A stretch of 64,000 bases of DNA. Origin: JADJTT01 sp049306275 (GTDB lineage: Bacteria > Bacteroidota > Bacteroidia > Chitinophagales > Saprospiraceae). Of this stretch, positions 35,721 to 43,416 are shown piece after piece. The notes beneath the pieces were generated by a model. It was not told the DNA's origin. It made no database searches and worked only from the letters and a program-made list of their open reading frames with translations. The DNA is taken from assembly GCA_049306275.1 (NCBI GenBank), contig JBAQQB010000165.1, positions 103,555 through 167,554 on the forward strand, written 5' to 3'. The position numbers were made by a program, and so were the translations under genes. Each line of letters begins with the position of its first letter. Position 1 is the first letter of the stretch.

Positions 35721-36950
35721 ATGAAAAAACCAATTTTTAGAAAATCTCATTCCGGCAATTCCCCTCTTTTACCGCCCGCCATTTTCCTGTTCCTGATGTT
35801 ATTCCAAATCCAGTTCGTTCAAGGCCAGCATTCCGACCTGGATCTGGTTTTGAAAAAACTGGACGCCGGCGAATCGGTCGAAAATATGACCATCGTGCTG
35901 GGGGATATCAACTTTGCCACGGGCACGGCCAATCTGGAACCCCTTGCGAAATCGTACCTTGACAAGGTGGGAGCGCTCCTGGAAGCCGCGCCCAACCTGA
36001 ACCTGTCGATCGAAGGACACACCGACAACACCGGTACCCAGCAGGTGAATGAGCGGCTTTCGACCGACCGTGCCAACGCCGTCATGCAATACCTTACCGG
36101 GCGCGGAATCGAAGCAGGCCGGCTGGAGGCCAGGGGTTTCGGCAGTTCAGCGCCCGTCGCAGACAACTCGATTCCCGAAGGAAGGGCCAAAAACCGCCGG
36201 GTGGAAATGGATATCTTGCGGAACGCCGAAGCCAAAACCATCCAGGATATCATCATATTGCGAAACGGAACCCGCCTGGGCGCTACGGTTCAGCGTTACG
36301 ACGAAAACGAGGTGGTCTATGTCCAGTTTTCCACTTCGGGCGAGCGGATCGTTCTGACCGACAGGGTAGAGCGCATTATTTTCGCCGATGGCAGGGAAGT
36401 GGTGTTTCAGCAAAAGACGCCCTCTCCAACGCCTTCCCGCAGAAGCGCCCCCTTCCGGCCCTTTGCCGAATCGGAGGCCTTTCACCCCGGCCAGTTTTTC
36501 GTTGGGCTTGGGTATGGCATAAAAAGCAATATCGGGATCGGGTACGGAAACAGCCAGGTCGCCATTCCTCCCTGCCTGCTCATTCTGGAGATGCCATTGG
36601 GGTATAATTTCGGCGCCGGTATCTCGGCAGGGGGGATGACCTGGAACCCCCTGAACGATGAAGATAATGATTACGGATACTACGCTCTCAGCCCGAGGCT
36701 GGCTTACCACTTCAACCTCGGACCGAAATTGGACCTGTTCGCCGGCGCTTCCCTGAATTTTCGCATGGGCTCTCTTCAAACCGTAAGCCCGGCAGGAGAT
36801 TCAGCGCTGCTCACCAATTTGAAAGTAGATGGAAGCGCTTTCTTCGGCGCCAGGTATTATTTGGGCCGCTTTTTCGGCTTTTTCGCCGAATGGGGCGGAG
36901 ACAATATATCCTGCGCGAAAGCGGGCCTTTCATTCCGGTTCGGCAATTAA
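35721..36950 (+). CDS. OmpA-family protein with C-terminal beta-barrel
   Basis: A 409-residue envelope protein. A signal peptide ends at about residue 36 (FVQGQ). An OmpA-like peptidoglycan-binding domain comes first (about 55-160: INFATGTANLEPLAKSYLDK, IEGHTDNTGTQQVNERLS, GRAKNRRVEMDI), the reverse of classical OmpA. A small beta domain follows (about 165-225), and the last 170 residues look like an outer membrane barrel (GQFFVGLGYGIKSNIGIGYG to the FGN end). It is divergent from the TPR-CHAT gene; the shared leader holds a TTGGGCACC motif at 35645-35653 that also lies upstream of the ECF sigma gene. Confidence 0.88.
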   Translation: MKKPIFRKSHSGNSPLLPPAIFLFLMLFQIQFVQGQHSDLDLVLKKLDAGESVENMTIVLGDINFATGTANLEPLAKSYLDKVGALLEAAPNLNLSIEGHTDNTGTQQVNERLSTDRANAVMQYLTGRGIEAGRLEARGFGSSAPVADNSIPEGRAKNRRVEMDILRNAEAKTIQDIIILRNGTRLGATVQRYDENEVVYVQFSTSGERIVLTDRVERIIFADGREVVFQQKTPSPTPSRRSAPFRPFAESEAFHPGQFFVGLGYGIKSNIGIGYGNSQVAIPPCLLILEMPLGYNFGAGISAGGMTWNPLNDEDNDYGYYALSPRLAYHFNLGPKLDLFAGASLNFRMGSLQTVSPAGDSALLTNLKVDGSAFFGARYYLGRFFGFFAEWGGDNISCAKAGLSFRFGN

Positions 36951-36974
36951 TTCACCCATTTAATAAACAGACCC

Positions 36975-37565
36975 ATGAAGAAGTTACTTCCTTTCATTTT
37001 CCTTGCCCTTCTTTTGAATTCCTGTTGCAAAGACCATTCGGATGTCATCCCCGGGCAAAATTTCATCCCGGAGGATATTCTCGAAGAAATTGAAAACAAC
37101 GGGCAGGTTATTTATAGTGGATTCAACCCTCCGGCCTTAAAGGGAAGATATCGTTTATCGCCCACCATTTTGGTCAGTAGCAATTTTGCTGATATTTATT
37201 CACCGGGGCAGGAATTCAAGAGCCAGATTCTGGAGTTCAGCGATTTCAGAAGAAGCGATCTGACGCTTGAGGTTTTAATTAAGGACGAAGACGGTGTAAA
37301 TGAGACAAAAGGAAGAGGGGGATTCATTGCTGGAGAAGGAAATGATTTTACCATTTATATCAGGGAAGATACCAAGAATACTACCACCGGACATGTTCAT
37401 TTGACAACGACTGTTTTGTCAGGGACTTTAGATGCAAACGGGATCATCAACCTTCAGTTGTCCCGGTTTATGATTGACGACAATGGCGATCCAGACGGAA
37501 ACCTATTTGAGAATGGCAATGGCCGCCTGTTCAAAGATGGCGACGGGTATTCGGAGAAGTTTTGA
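36975..37565 (+). CDS. Hypothetical lipoprotein
   Basis: A 196-residue protein with a lipoprotein signal (MKKLLPFIFLALLLNSC, lipidated cysteine about residue 17). The mature part is beta-rich with no family that I recognise; it begins DVIPGQNFIPEDILEEIENNG. It follows the OmpA gene by 24 bp and is probably co-transcribed. The base composition is noticeably more AT-rich than the OmpA gene, which may reflect a different origin. Confidence 0.75.
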   Translation: MKKLLPFIFLALLLNSCCKDHSDVIPGQNFIPEDILEEIENNGQVIYSGFNPPALKGRYRLSPTILVSSNFADIYSPGQEFKSQILEFSDFRRSDLTLEVLIKDEDGVNETKGRGGFIAGEGNDFTIYIREDTKNTTTGHVHLTTTVLSGTLDANGIINLQLSRFMIDDNGDPDGNLFENGNGRLFKDGDGYSEKF

Positions 37566-37626
37566 GGAGATTGCCCGGGTTTGGCTATGTTGAAAAAGGT
37601 GGAATTGGTGAAATTTTTTTTGATAT

Positions 37627-37665
37627 TTCAAAGAATTGCCTACTTTTATTTGGCAATTCTTTGAA
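37627..37665. repeat. Perfect 14-bp inverted repeat
   Basis: The arms TTCAAAGAATTGCC (37627-37640) and GGCAATTCTTTGAA (37652-37665) flank an 11-nt AT-rich loop. It lies between the lipoprotein stop and the TonB receptor start. No T run follows on either strand, so it is not a typical terminator; an operator for the receptor operon or a small mobile repeat is possible. Confidence 0.6.
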
Positions 37666-37697
37666 GTGTCAAGCCAGTCGCCAAGAGCCATTTCCCA

Positions 37698-39734
37698 ATG
37701 TCCCAAATGAAACCCATACTCACAGCAGCCCTTTTTCTTTTATCTCTTCCCTCCTTCGCCCAAACCCCCTCCCAAACCCTCATCACCGCTGAGGAGATAC
37801 GCGAGCGGGGCTACGACAACCTCGACGAACTGCTCGCTTCGGTGCAGGGGCTGTACCTGAGTCACGACCGAACCTTCACCCAGATCGGCATCCGGGGGCT
37901 GAGCCCGACGGGGGCCAACAACCAGCGGGTGCAGGTGCTTCTCGACGGCGTGCCGCTCAACAACCCCCTGTCGGGGCAGGCGCCTACGGGCTACGACCTT
38001 CGCGGAATTGCCATGGAAGACATCGAACAGGTTGAGGTCATTCGCTCTCCTTCGGCCGTGTTGCTGGGGAACAACGCCATGCTTGGGGTGATCAAGATCA
38101 CGACCAAAAAGGCGGGAAAGGGCCTTCGTCTGAACTTCGACACCGGCACCTTCGGCGAGCTTGACGGAGGGCTGTCGCTGGGGCATACTTTCGGAAAAAC
38201 CGAAATCGGACTCATGGGCCGCCTGGCCAGTATCCCTGGCCCCGATTTGTACCTTCCCGGCGACATTCTCATCGACAGGCAGCAGGAGGACTTTGCCGGA
38301 GTGGGATTGCGGGTGAAACGCGGCAAATTCACCTTCCACGCCTGGTACACCCAGCGGCAAGACAGCCTGGCAAGCCTGCCCGGCGTATCTTCACCCATTT
38401 TGGTAGACACCTCCCAGTTAAGAATTATCCCTTTTCCTCCTATGGGGGGACCCAGGGAGTTTTTCAGAGGAAAGGCTGATCTGCCGGGAGCCCTCAACCA
38501 AAGCCATTTCATTTCCGACGTCAGCTACGCGAGTCTCCTCGGTGAAAAACAATCGATGGAAATCCGCCTTTTTCTGAACTATTCCAGCAGCGACCAGATG
38601 AGCGTATTCCGGGATGCGGAGGTGGAGCCGGAATTCGCAAGTACCCTTTTATACGATGAAATCTTGCGGAAGACCGCGCTTTGGGCTGGGCTTGCCTATA
38701 AACACAATTTTCAATTCGGGCCGAAGAACCGGTTTCAGGCCGGGGTCGATCTGATGGCCGCCCCCGTGCTGGGCTCCGATATCCGCACCTCAGCCAGGAA
38801 GCAGACATTTGCCGAAAGTGGTTTCGTCTATGATTCCATCACCACGGGCTTCGCCCCGGAAGTGTTCGAGTACCTGGAGAGCAAGCACGCTTCTTCTTCT
38901 GACAATTTCGCCTATTGGTCCTACTCCCTCTTTGCCTTCGACTCCTACCAATTCAGCGAAAAGCTGGCCTTCAGCGGGGGGCTGAGGGTGGATATCAATT
39001 CGCAGACAAAACCCGTTGTGGCGCCCGAGCTGAACCTGCTCTTCGCGCCCGCCCCAGACAAAACCGCTTTCCGCCTGAGCTACAGCCATGGCTACCGGCT
39101 TCCCAGCTTCCTGGAAACCTCGCTGGCCCTGCCGGAGCTACCCCTGCCCAACCTCAACCTGGCTGCCGAACTCATGCAGAGCTTCGAGCTCGACTGGGCG
39201 CAGCGCATCAGCGAAAACCTGAGCCTGAGCCTGGCCTTTTTTCATCGCCGGCTCGCCGGCCTGATCCTGCCCGACGACATCCAGGGCATGCTGCAGAACA
39301 GGGCCGGCAGCGTGTTACAGGCCACCGGCCTGGAAGGCGGCCTGTCGGCGGGCCTGGCAAAGGGCGTTCGGACTTACTTCAATTACAACTTTCAGTTTGC
39401 CAACGGCGGTAAAGTGAATATGCCTTCGCCGCTCTGCAAATTCGGGGTCACGATCCCTTTCCTGAAGCATTTCACCCTGTATACCGAGGGCCAGTACGAG
39501 GGCGCCCGCCTCAGCTTTTCCGGCGCACAAACCCTGCCCTTTTTCCTGATGAACGCCAACCTGCTCATCCGTCCGCAGGTGGAAGCGAAGTGGCTCAAGG
39601 CGATGAGCTTTTCTTTCAGGGTGTATAACCTGCTCGACGAGTTTTACCAGCATCCGGCCGATCAGCTATATGTTCCCGGGCTGATACCGCAGAATGGGCG
39701 GACCTGGCAGGGGCAGTGGACCATTGAGTTTTAA
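37698..39734 (+). CDS. TonB-dependent outer membrane receptor
   Basis: A 678-residue receptor for active uptake of an unknown ligand. A signal peptide ends LPSFAQ (an internal ATG at 37707 is an equally good start). The plug domain covers about 25-150 (ITAEEIRERGYDNLDELL, VQVLLDGVPLNNPLSG, IEQVEVIRSPSAVLLGNNAM). A 22-strand-type barrel follows, ending RTWQGQWTIEF with a terminal phenylalanine. It lacks the N-terminal carboxypeptidase-like domain of SusC proteins and there is no SusD neighbour, so the ligand is more likely a metal chelate, vitamin or small nutrient than a glycan. It leads a run with an OmpA gene (12 bp) and an NTF2-like gene (10 bp). Confidence 0.93.
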   Translation: MSQMKPILTAALFLLSLPSFAQTPSQTLITAEEIRERGYDNLDELLASVQGLYLSHDRTFTQIGIRGLSPTGANNQRVQVLLDGVPLNNPLSGQAPTGYDLRGIAMEDIEQVEVIRSPSAVLLGNNAMLGVIKITTKKAGKGLRLNFDTGTFGELDGGLSLGHTFGKTEIGLMGRLASIPGPDLYLPGDILIDRQQEDFAGVGLRVKRGKFTFHAWYTQRQDSLASLPGVSSPILVDTSQLRIIPFPPMGGPREFFRGKADLPGALNQSHFISDVSYASLLGEKQSMEIRLFLNYSSSDQMSVFRDAEVEPEFASTLLYDEILRKTALWAGLAYKHNFQFGPKNRFQAGVDLMAAPVLGSDIRTSARKQTFAESGFVYDSITTGFAPEVFEYLESKHASSSDNFAYWSYSLFAFDSYQFSEKLAFSGGLRVDINSQTKPVVAPELNLLFAPAPDKTAFRLSYSHGYRLPSFLETSLALPELPLPNLNLAAELMQSFELDWAQRISENLSLSLAFFHRRLAGLILPDDIQGMLQNRAGSVLQATGLEGGLSAGLAKGVRTYFNYNFQFANGGKVNMPSPLCKFGVTIPFLKHFTLYTEGQYEGARLSFSGAQTLPFFLMNANLLIRPQVEAKWLKAMSFSFRVYNLLDEFYQHPADQLYVPGLIPQNGRTWQGQWTIEF

Positions 39735-39746
39735 CCCCGATCAATT

Positions 39747-40958
39747 ATGAATAAGCAGATACTTTTCATCGTTGCGATAGCTTTTCTCCATATCACCACC
39801 CACGCTCAGGGAAACTGGACCCTGGGCGCCGAAAAAGGCCATGCGGTGATCGCGGGGGAGATCAGTCCCCTGAGCGGGTTTGCTTTTGGTTTTTTTGTGG
39901 AAAAGAATTTCAACAATATCCTTGCCGCACGCCTGCAGTGGGGCATGGGCGATATGCGGGGGCAGGAACACGTGCCGGGGATCCACTGGACGGGACACCC
40001 GGTGTGGAGCGGGCAAGCCGACCCGGCGATCGATTATGCCCAGGCGCCGGTCAGGTATGTCTATGCCAACTACCAGACCAGCTATATGGAAGGCAGTTTG
40101 CAGGGGGTGTTCACCTTTACCCGCCTGCCGTTTTTCAGAAATGAAAGTCCCTTCGACCTGTACCTGCTAGGCGGCATCTCGGCCATGCGGTACATGACGC
40201 AGGTCGACGCGGCTGCTGCCGATGGCGGCATTTACAACTACGCCGGGGTGAACAACCTGGGGCAGGAGCCCAAGGCCCGCGCCCTGGCAGAGCTGAGCGC
40301 GGTGATGGACGGGAGGTATGAGACGGCGGTGAGCGGCCAGCCCGCCATTTCTCCGATGTACCAAATCGGCGGGGGCCTGAAATGGAAGATCAGCGGCCGG
40401 CTCGGCCTCTCCCTGAGCTACCGGATGGGGCTGAGCAACACCGACGGGCTGGATTCCTACAACTGGAATGCGGGCAACGACGTGCAGCACTTCACGAGTT
40501 TGAGCATCGGCTACGCCATTTCCCGAAGGGAAAAACCACCTGTTCCTGCAGAGCCTGTTTTGCCGAATAATATGCCTGAACCAGTAGAAATACCCTTAAC
40601 CACCTCAGAAGAGGATATCGTGCAGCGCGCCTTCGACAACCTGGAGTTTGAGACCAACCAGGCCATTATCCGCCCGGAGTCTTTTGCTTCCCTGAACGAA
40701 TTGGCTACCTTGCTGACAGAACACCCCGCCTGGAAGCTGAGCATCGCCGGCCATACGGACAACGTCGGCACGGAAGCCTTCAATATGGACCTGTCGAAGC
40801 GACGGGCGGAGGCTGTGAGGGATTACCTCGCCGCACGCGGCGTTTCCGCCGGTCGTTTTTACCTGAGCTGGTACGGCGAGAGCCTCCCGGTAGCGGGCAA
40901 CGACACGGAGGAAGGGCGGCAGCGGAACAGACGGGTAGAAATGAAAATTGTAGAGTAA
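39747..40958 (+). CDS. OmpA-family protein, N-terminal barrel and C-terminal OmpA domain
   Basis: A 403-residue envelope protein with a signal peptide ending THAQ. An N-terminal outer membrane barrel covers about 20-265 (GFAFGFFVEKNFNNILAARL, with AISRREKP at its end). After a proline-rich linker, the C-terminal peptidoglycan-binding domain covers about 290-403 (LEFETNQAIIRPESFASL, IAGHTDNVGTEAFNMDLS, GRQRNRRVEMKIVE). It starts 12 bp after the TonB receptor gene. The pair could work together at the outer membrane. Confidence 0.9.
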   Translation: MNKQILFIVAIAFLHITTHAQGNWTLGAEKGHAVIAGEISPLSGFAFGFFVEKNFNNILAARLQWGMGDMRGQEHVPGIHWTGHPVWSGQADPAIDYAQAPVRYVYANYQTSYMEGSLQGVFTFTRLPFFRNESPFDLYLLGGISAMRYMTQVDAAAADGGIYNYAGVNNLGQEPKARALAELSAVMDGRYETAVSGQPAISPMYQIGGGLKWKISGRLGLSLSYRMGLSNTDGLDSYNWNAGNDVQHFTSLSIGYAISRREKPPVPAEPVLPNNMPEPVEIPLTTSEEDIVQRAFDNLEFETNQAIIRPESFASLNELATLLTEHPAWKLSIAGHTDNVGTEAFNMDLSKRRAEAVRDYLAARGVSAGRFYLSWYGESLPVAGNDTEEGRQRNRRVEMKIVE

Positions 40959-40968
40959 ACATGCAAAC

Positions 40969-41838
40969 ATGAAAATACTCATCACAGGGCTGCTTTTGGC
41001 GGCTCAGGTTGCCCTTTTCGCGACCAACCCGGCAGAAGAAGTCAGACAGGTGATCGACCGATTTTTCGAAGGTATTTACCAGGGCGATACCAGCCTGATC
41101 CGCTCCACCCTGGCGGCGGAGGCGCGGCTCATGTCCATTTCGATGGCAGACCCGGCAGCGCCAGTACTGGAGGAAGACTCCATCGAAAAATTTTTGCAGG
41201 CGATCGCTGCTTCGCAGGGACCGGGGTTTTACCATGAAAAACTCTGGAATTACGATATCCGCTACGACGACCCCATCGCTACGGCCTGGACGGATTACAC
41301 CTTTTTCCTCAACGGCCAGGTCAGCCATTGCGGCAGCAACGCCTTCCAGCTGGCGCGACAGGTAGATGGCTGGAAGATCATCCAGATAATCGACACGCGG
41401 CGCAAGGAAGGCTGCCGTACGGAAGAGGGCAGCCTGGAGAAGGCGCTCCATGCCCTGCTCGACGCCTGGCACCACGCCGCCGCCGTGGCCGACGAAGACA
41501 CCTTTTTCGGCAGCATGGCGCCGGAAGGCATCTACCTCGGCACCGACCCTTCAGAGCGCTGGACGACCAACTATATGGCCTTCTGGGCCAAGCCCTACTT
41601 CGACAGGGAGTCGGCCTGGGCCTTCACCGCCCACGACCGCCACATCTACTTCAACGAAGCCCAGACCCTTGCCTGGTTTGAAGAGCAGCTCGACACCTGG
41701 ATGGGGCCCTGCCGCGGCTCGGGCGTGCTGCGCCTGTACCCCGAGGGCTGGAAGATCGAGCACTACAACCTGGCTGTGGCGGTGGCGAATGATAAGATGG
41801 ATAGGTATTTGAAGAGGGTGTTGGGGAAGAGGAGGTGA
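40969..41838 (+). CDS. Secreted protein with two tandem NTF2-like (SnoaL/DUF4440-type) domains
   Basis: A 289-residue protein with a short signal peptide (MKILITGLLLAAQVALFA). Two NTF2-like cone-shaped domains follow. The first (about 22-145) has VRQVIDRFFEGIYQGD and the paired strands AWTDYTFFLNGQV and GWKIIQIID. The second (about 155-280) has LLDAWHHAAAVADEDTFFGS and GWKIEHYNLAVAV. Such domains bind small ligands or act as isomerase-like folds; no catalytic motif can be assigned. It is third in the TonB receptor-OmpA operon with a 10-bp gap. Confidence 0.85.
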   Translation: MKILITGLLLAAQVALFATNPAEEVRQVIDRFFEGIYQGDTSLIRSTLAAEARLMSISMADPAAPVLEEDSIEKFLQAIAASQGPGFYHEKLWNYDIRYDDPIATAWTDYTFFLNGQVSHCGSNAFQLARQVDGWKIIQIIDTRRKEGCRTEEGSLEKALHALLDAWHHAAAVADEDTFFGSMAPEGIYLGTDPSERWTTNYMAFWAKPYFDRESAWAFTAHDRHIYFNEAQTLAWFEEQLDTWMGPCRGSGVLRLYPEGWKIEHYNLAVAVANDKMDRYLKRVLGKRR

Positions 41839-41917
41839 TGATAAGAGAAATCCGGCATTAATGTCTTTCGGAATCGATACGAAAAAGCAATGATTTCGAA
41901 ATGGATTATTTTTTTTG

Positions 41918-41955
41918 ATTTCGGAATGTTTGTACCTTTATGTACATTCCGAAAT
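41918..41955. promoter_or_regulatory. 12-bp perfect palindrome upstream of the DUF234-type ATPase gene
   Basis: The arms ATTTCGGAATGT (41918-41929) and ACATTCCGAAAT (41944-41955) flank a 14-nt centre that contains TACCTTTA, close to the Bacteroidota -7 consensus TAnnTTTG. A third half-site TTTCGGAAT lies at 41866-41874. The palindrome ends 16 bp before the chosen ATG and looks like an operator over the promoter. Confidence 0.55.
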
Positions 41956-41971
41956 ACAAAACGATCAGGAC

Positions 41972-43387
41972 ATGAACCAGCAGCTCAGTGGCCGGAAGAC
42001 AGAAAAGGAGGTATTGCTCAAAGCTTTGGCCTCGCCGGAAGCGGAGATGGTTTCAGTAACAGGAAGGAGGCGGGTAGGCAAAACCTTTCTGGTGCGCACG
42101 GTATACAAGGGCCGGATCGACTTTGAGATCACGGGCATACAAAAGGCCACAGGCGCCGAGCAACTCCGGAATTTTACCAACCAGCTGAAGGTCTTTGCCC
42201 CCAACATGATCATTCCAAAACCGCCAAAAGATTGGTTGGAAGCGTTCTTCATGCTCATCGAATACCTGAAGCAAAAGAACAAGTCAGAGAAAATGGTAGT
42301 TTTCTTCGACGAACTCCCTTGGTTGTCTACCCACAAGTCAGGCTTTTTGAAGGGCCTGAGCTATTTCTGGAATTCATGGGCTTCCCAGCAAAATATCGTA
42401 GTGGTCATTTGCGGCTCTTCTGCATCGTGGATGATCAACAAGATAATCCGCAATAAGGGCGGTTTACACAACCGCGTTACGCAACGCATTCAGTTGAACC
42501 CTTTCACGCTGGGAGAAACAGCGCAATTTCTCCAAAGCAGGGGTGTTTTCCTCGACCGCTACCAAATATTGTTGCTCTACATGGTGATGGGAGGAGTGCC
42601 GCATTACCTCAAGGAGATCGATGGCAACCGGAGTGCTGTCCAGCATATCAACCAGATTTGTTTTTCCGGAAACGGACTGCTGGCCAGCGAATTCTCCAAC
42701 CTCTACCATGCCCTTTTCGACCATGCAGATTACCATCTGGCAATCATCCGGGCGCTCTCAGGCAAGCATTATGGGATGGTGCGCAAGGAAATTGTAGAGG
42801 CAATTCCCTATCAAGACAGCGGAAGGATATCAAGGGTACTGGAAGAATTGATCGAGTCAGGGTTCGTGTCTGAATATTTTCCCTTCGGGAAAAAGAAGAA
42901 GGAAAAAGTTTTCAGGCTTAGCGACGAATACTCCCTGTTTTACCTGCGCTTCATCGAGAAGAGCCGCCACGACGGGCCCGATGTCTGGAATATGCTCAGC
43001 CAAACCCAGGAGTTCAAAACATGGACTGGCTACGCTTTTGAAAATATCTGCCTGAAACATATACCGCAAATCAAAAAGGCACTGGGCATTTCCGGCATTT
43101 ATGCAGCTTCGTCGGCATTTGTTAAAGCGGGCATCCAGATCGATTTGGTGCTGGACAGAAACGACCGTACCATCAATCTTTTTGAGATCAAGTTTTACAA
43201 TACGCCCTATTCGCTGACCAAGGCCGAAGCCAATTCGCTTCGCGACAAGCTGCGCGTTTTCCAGGAAAGCACTGGTACGAGGAAGATGGCGACCTGGATA
43301 ATGCTCAGCACCTTCGGCCTGCATCCAAACGCGCACAGCATTGGCTTGATCGCCCAATCGCTCGATATGGATGCGTTATTTGAATGA
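41972..43387 (+). CDS. AAA-family ATPase of the archaeal-ATPase/DUF234 type
   Basis: About 471 residues from the ATG at 41972 (MNQQLSGRKTEKEVLLKAL); the frame is open to 41915 but that would run through the palindromic operator. The P-loop is in VSVTGRRRVGKTFLVR (about 32-47) and the Walker B in MVVFFDELPWL, with a sensor in VVICGSSASWM. A winged-helix domain follows (about 270-340, VRKEIVEAIPYQDSGRISRV) and then a C-terminal DUF234 domain with a nuclease-like pattern (IDLVLDRNDRTINLFEIKFY, containing D and ExK). Such STAND-like ATPases are common in archaea and Bacteroidota; function is unclear, with defence or toxin-like roles proposed. The DUF234 part could be a PD-(D/E)xK nuclease. It stands alone. 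Confidence 0.88.
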   Translation: MNQQLSGRKTEKEVLLKALASPEAEMVSVTGRRRVGKTFLVRTVYKGRIDFEITGIQKATGAEQLRNFTNQLKVFAPNMIIPKPPKDWLEAFFMLIEYLKQKNKSEKMVVFFDELPWLSTHKSGFLKGLSYFWNSWASQQNIVVVICGSSASWMINKIIRNKGGLHNRVTQRIQLNPFTLGETAQFLQSRGVFLDRYQILLLYMVMGGVPHYLKEIDGNRSAVQHINQICFSGNGLLASEFSNLYHALFDHADYHLAIIRALSGKHYGMVRKEIVEAIPYQDSGRISRVLEELIESGFVSEYFPFGKKKKEKVFRLSDEYSLFYLRFIEKSRHDGPDVWNMLSQTQEFKTWTGYAFENICLKHIPQIKKALGISGIYAASSAFVKAGIQIDLVLDRNDRTINLFEIKFYNTPYSLTKAEANSLRDKLRVFQESTGTRKMATWIMLSTFGLHPNAHSIGLIAQSLDMDALFE

Positions 43388-43416
43388 ATGAAAAGGTTGG
43401 TCATCACGAAGCTCCC

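Noticed and set aside
37698..39734. SusC-type receptor
   Set aside because: No N-terminal carboxypeptidase-like domain and no SusD partner; a plain TonB receptor fits better.
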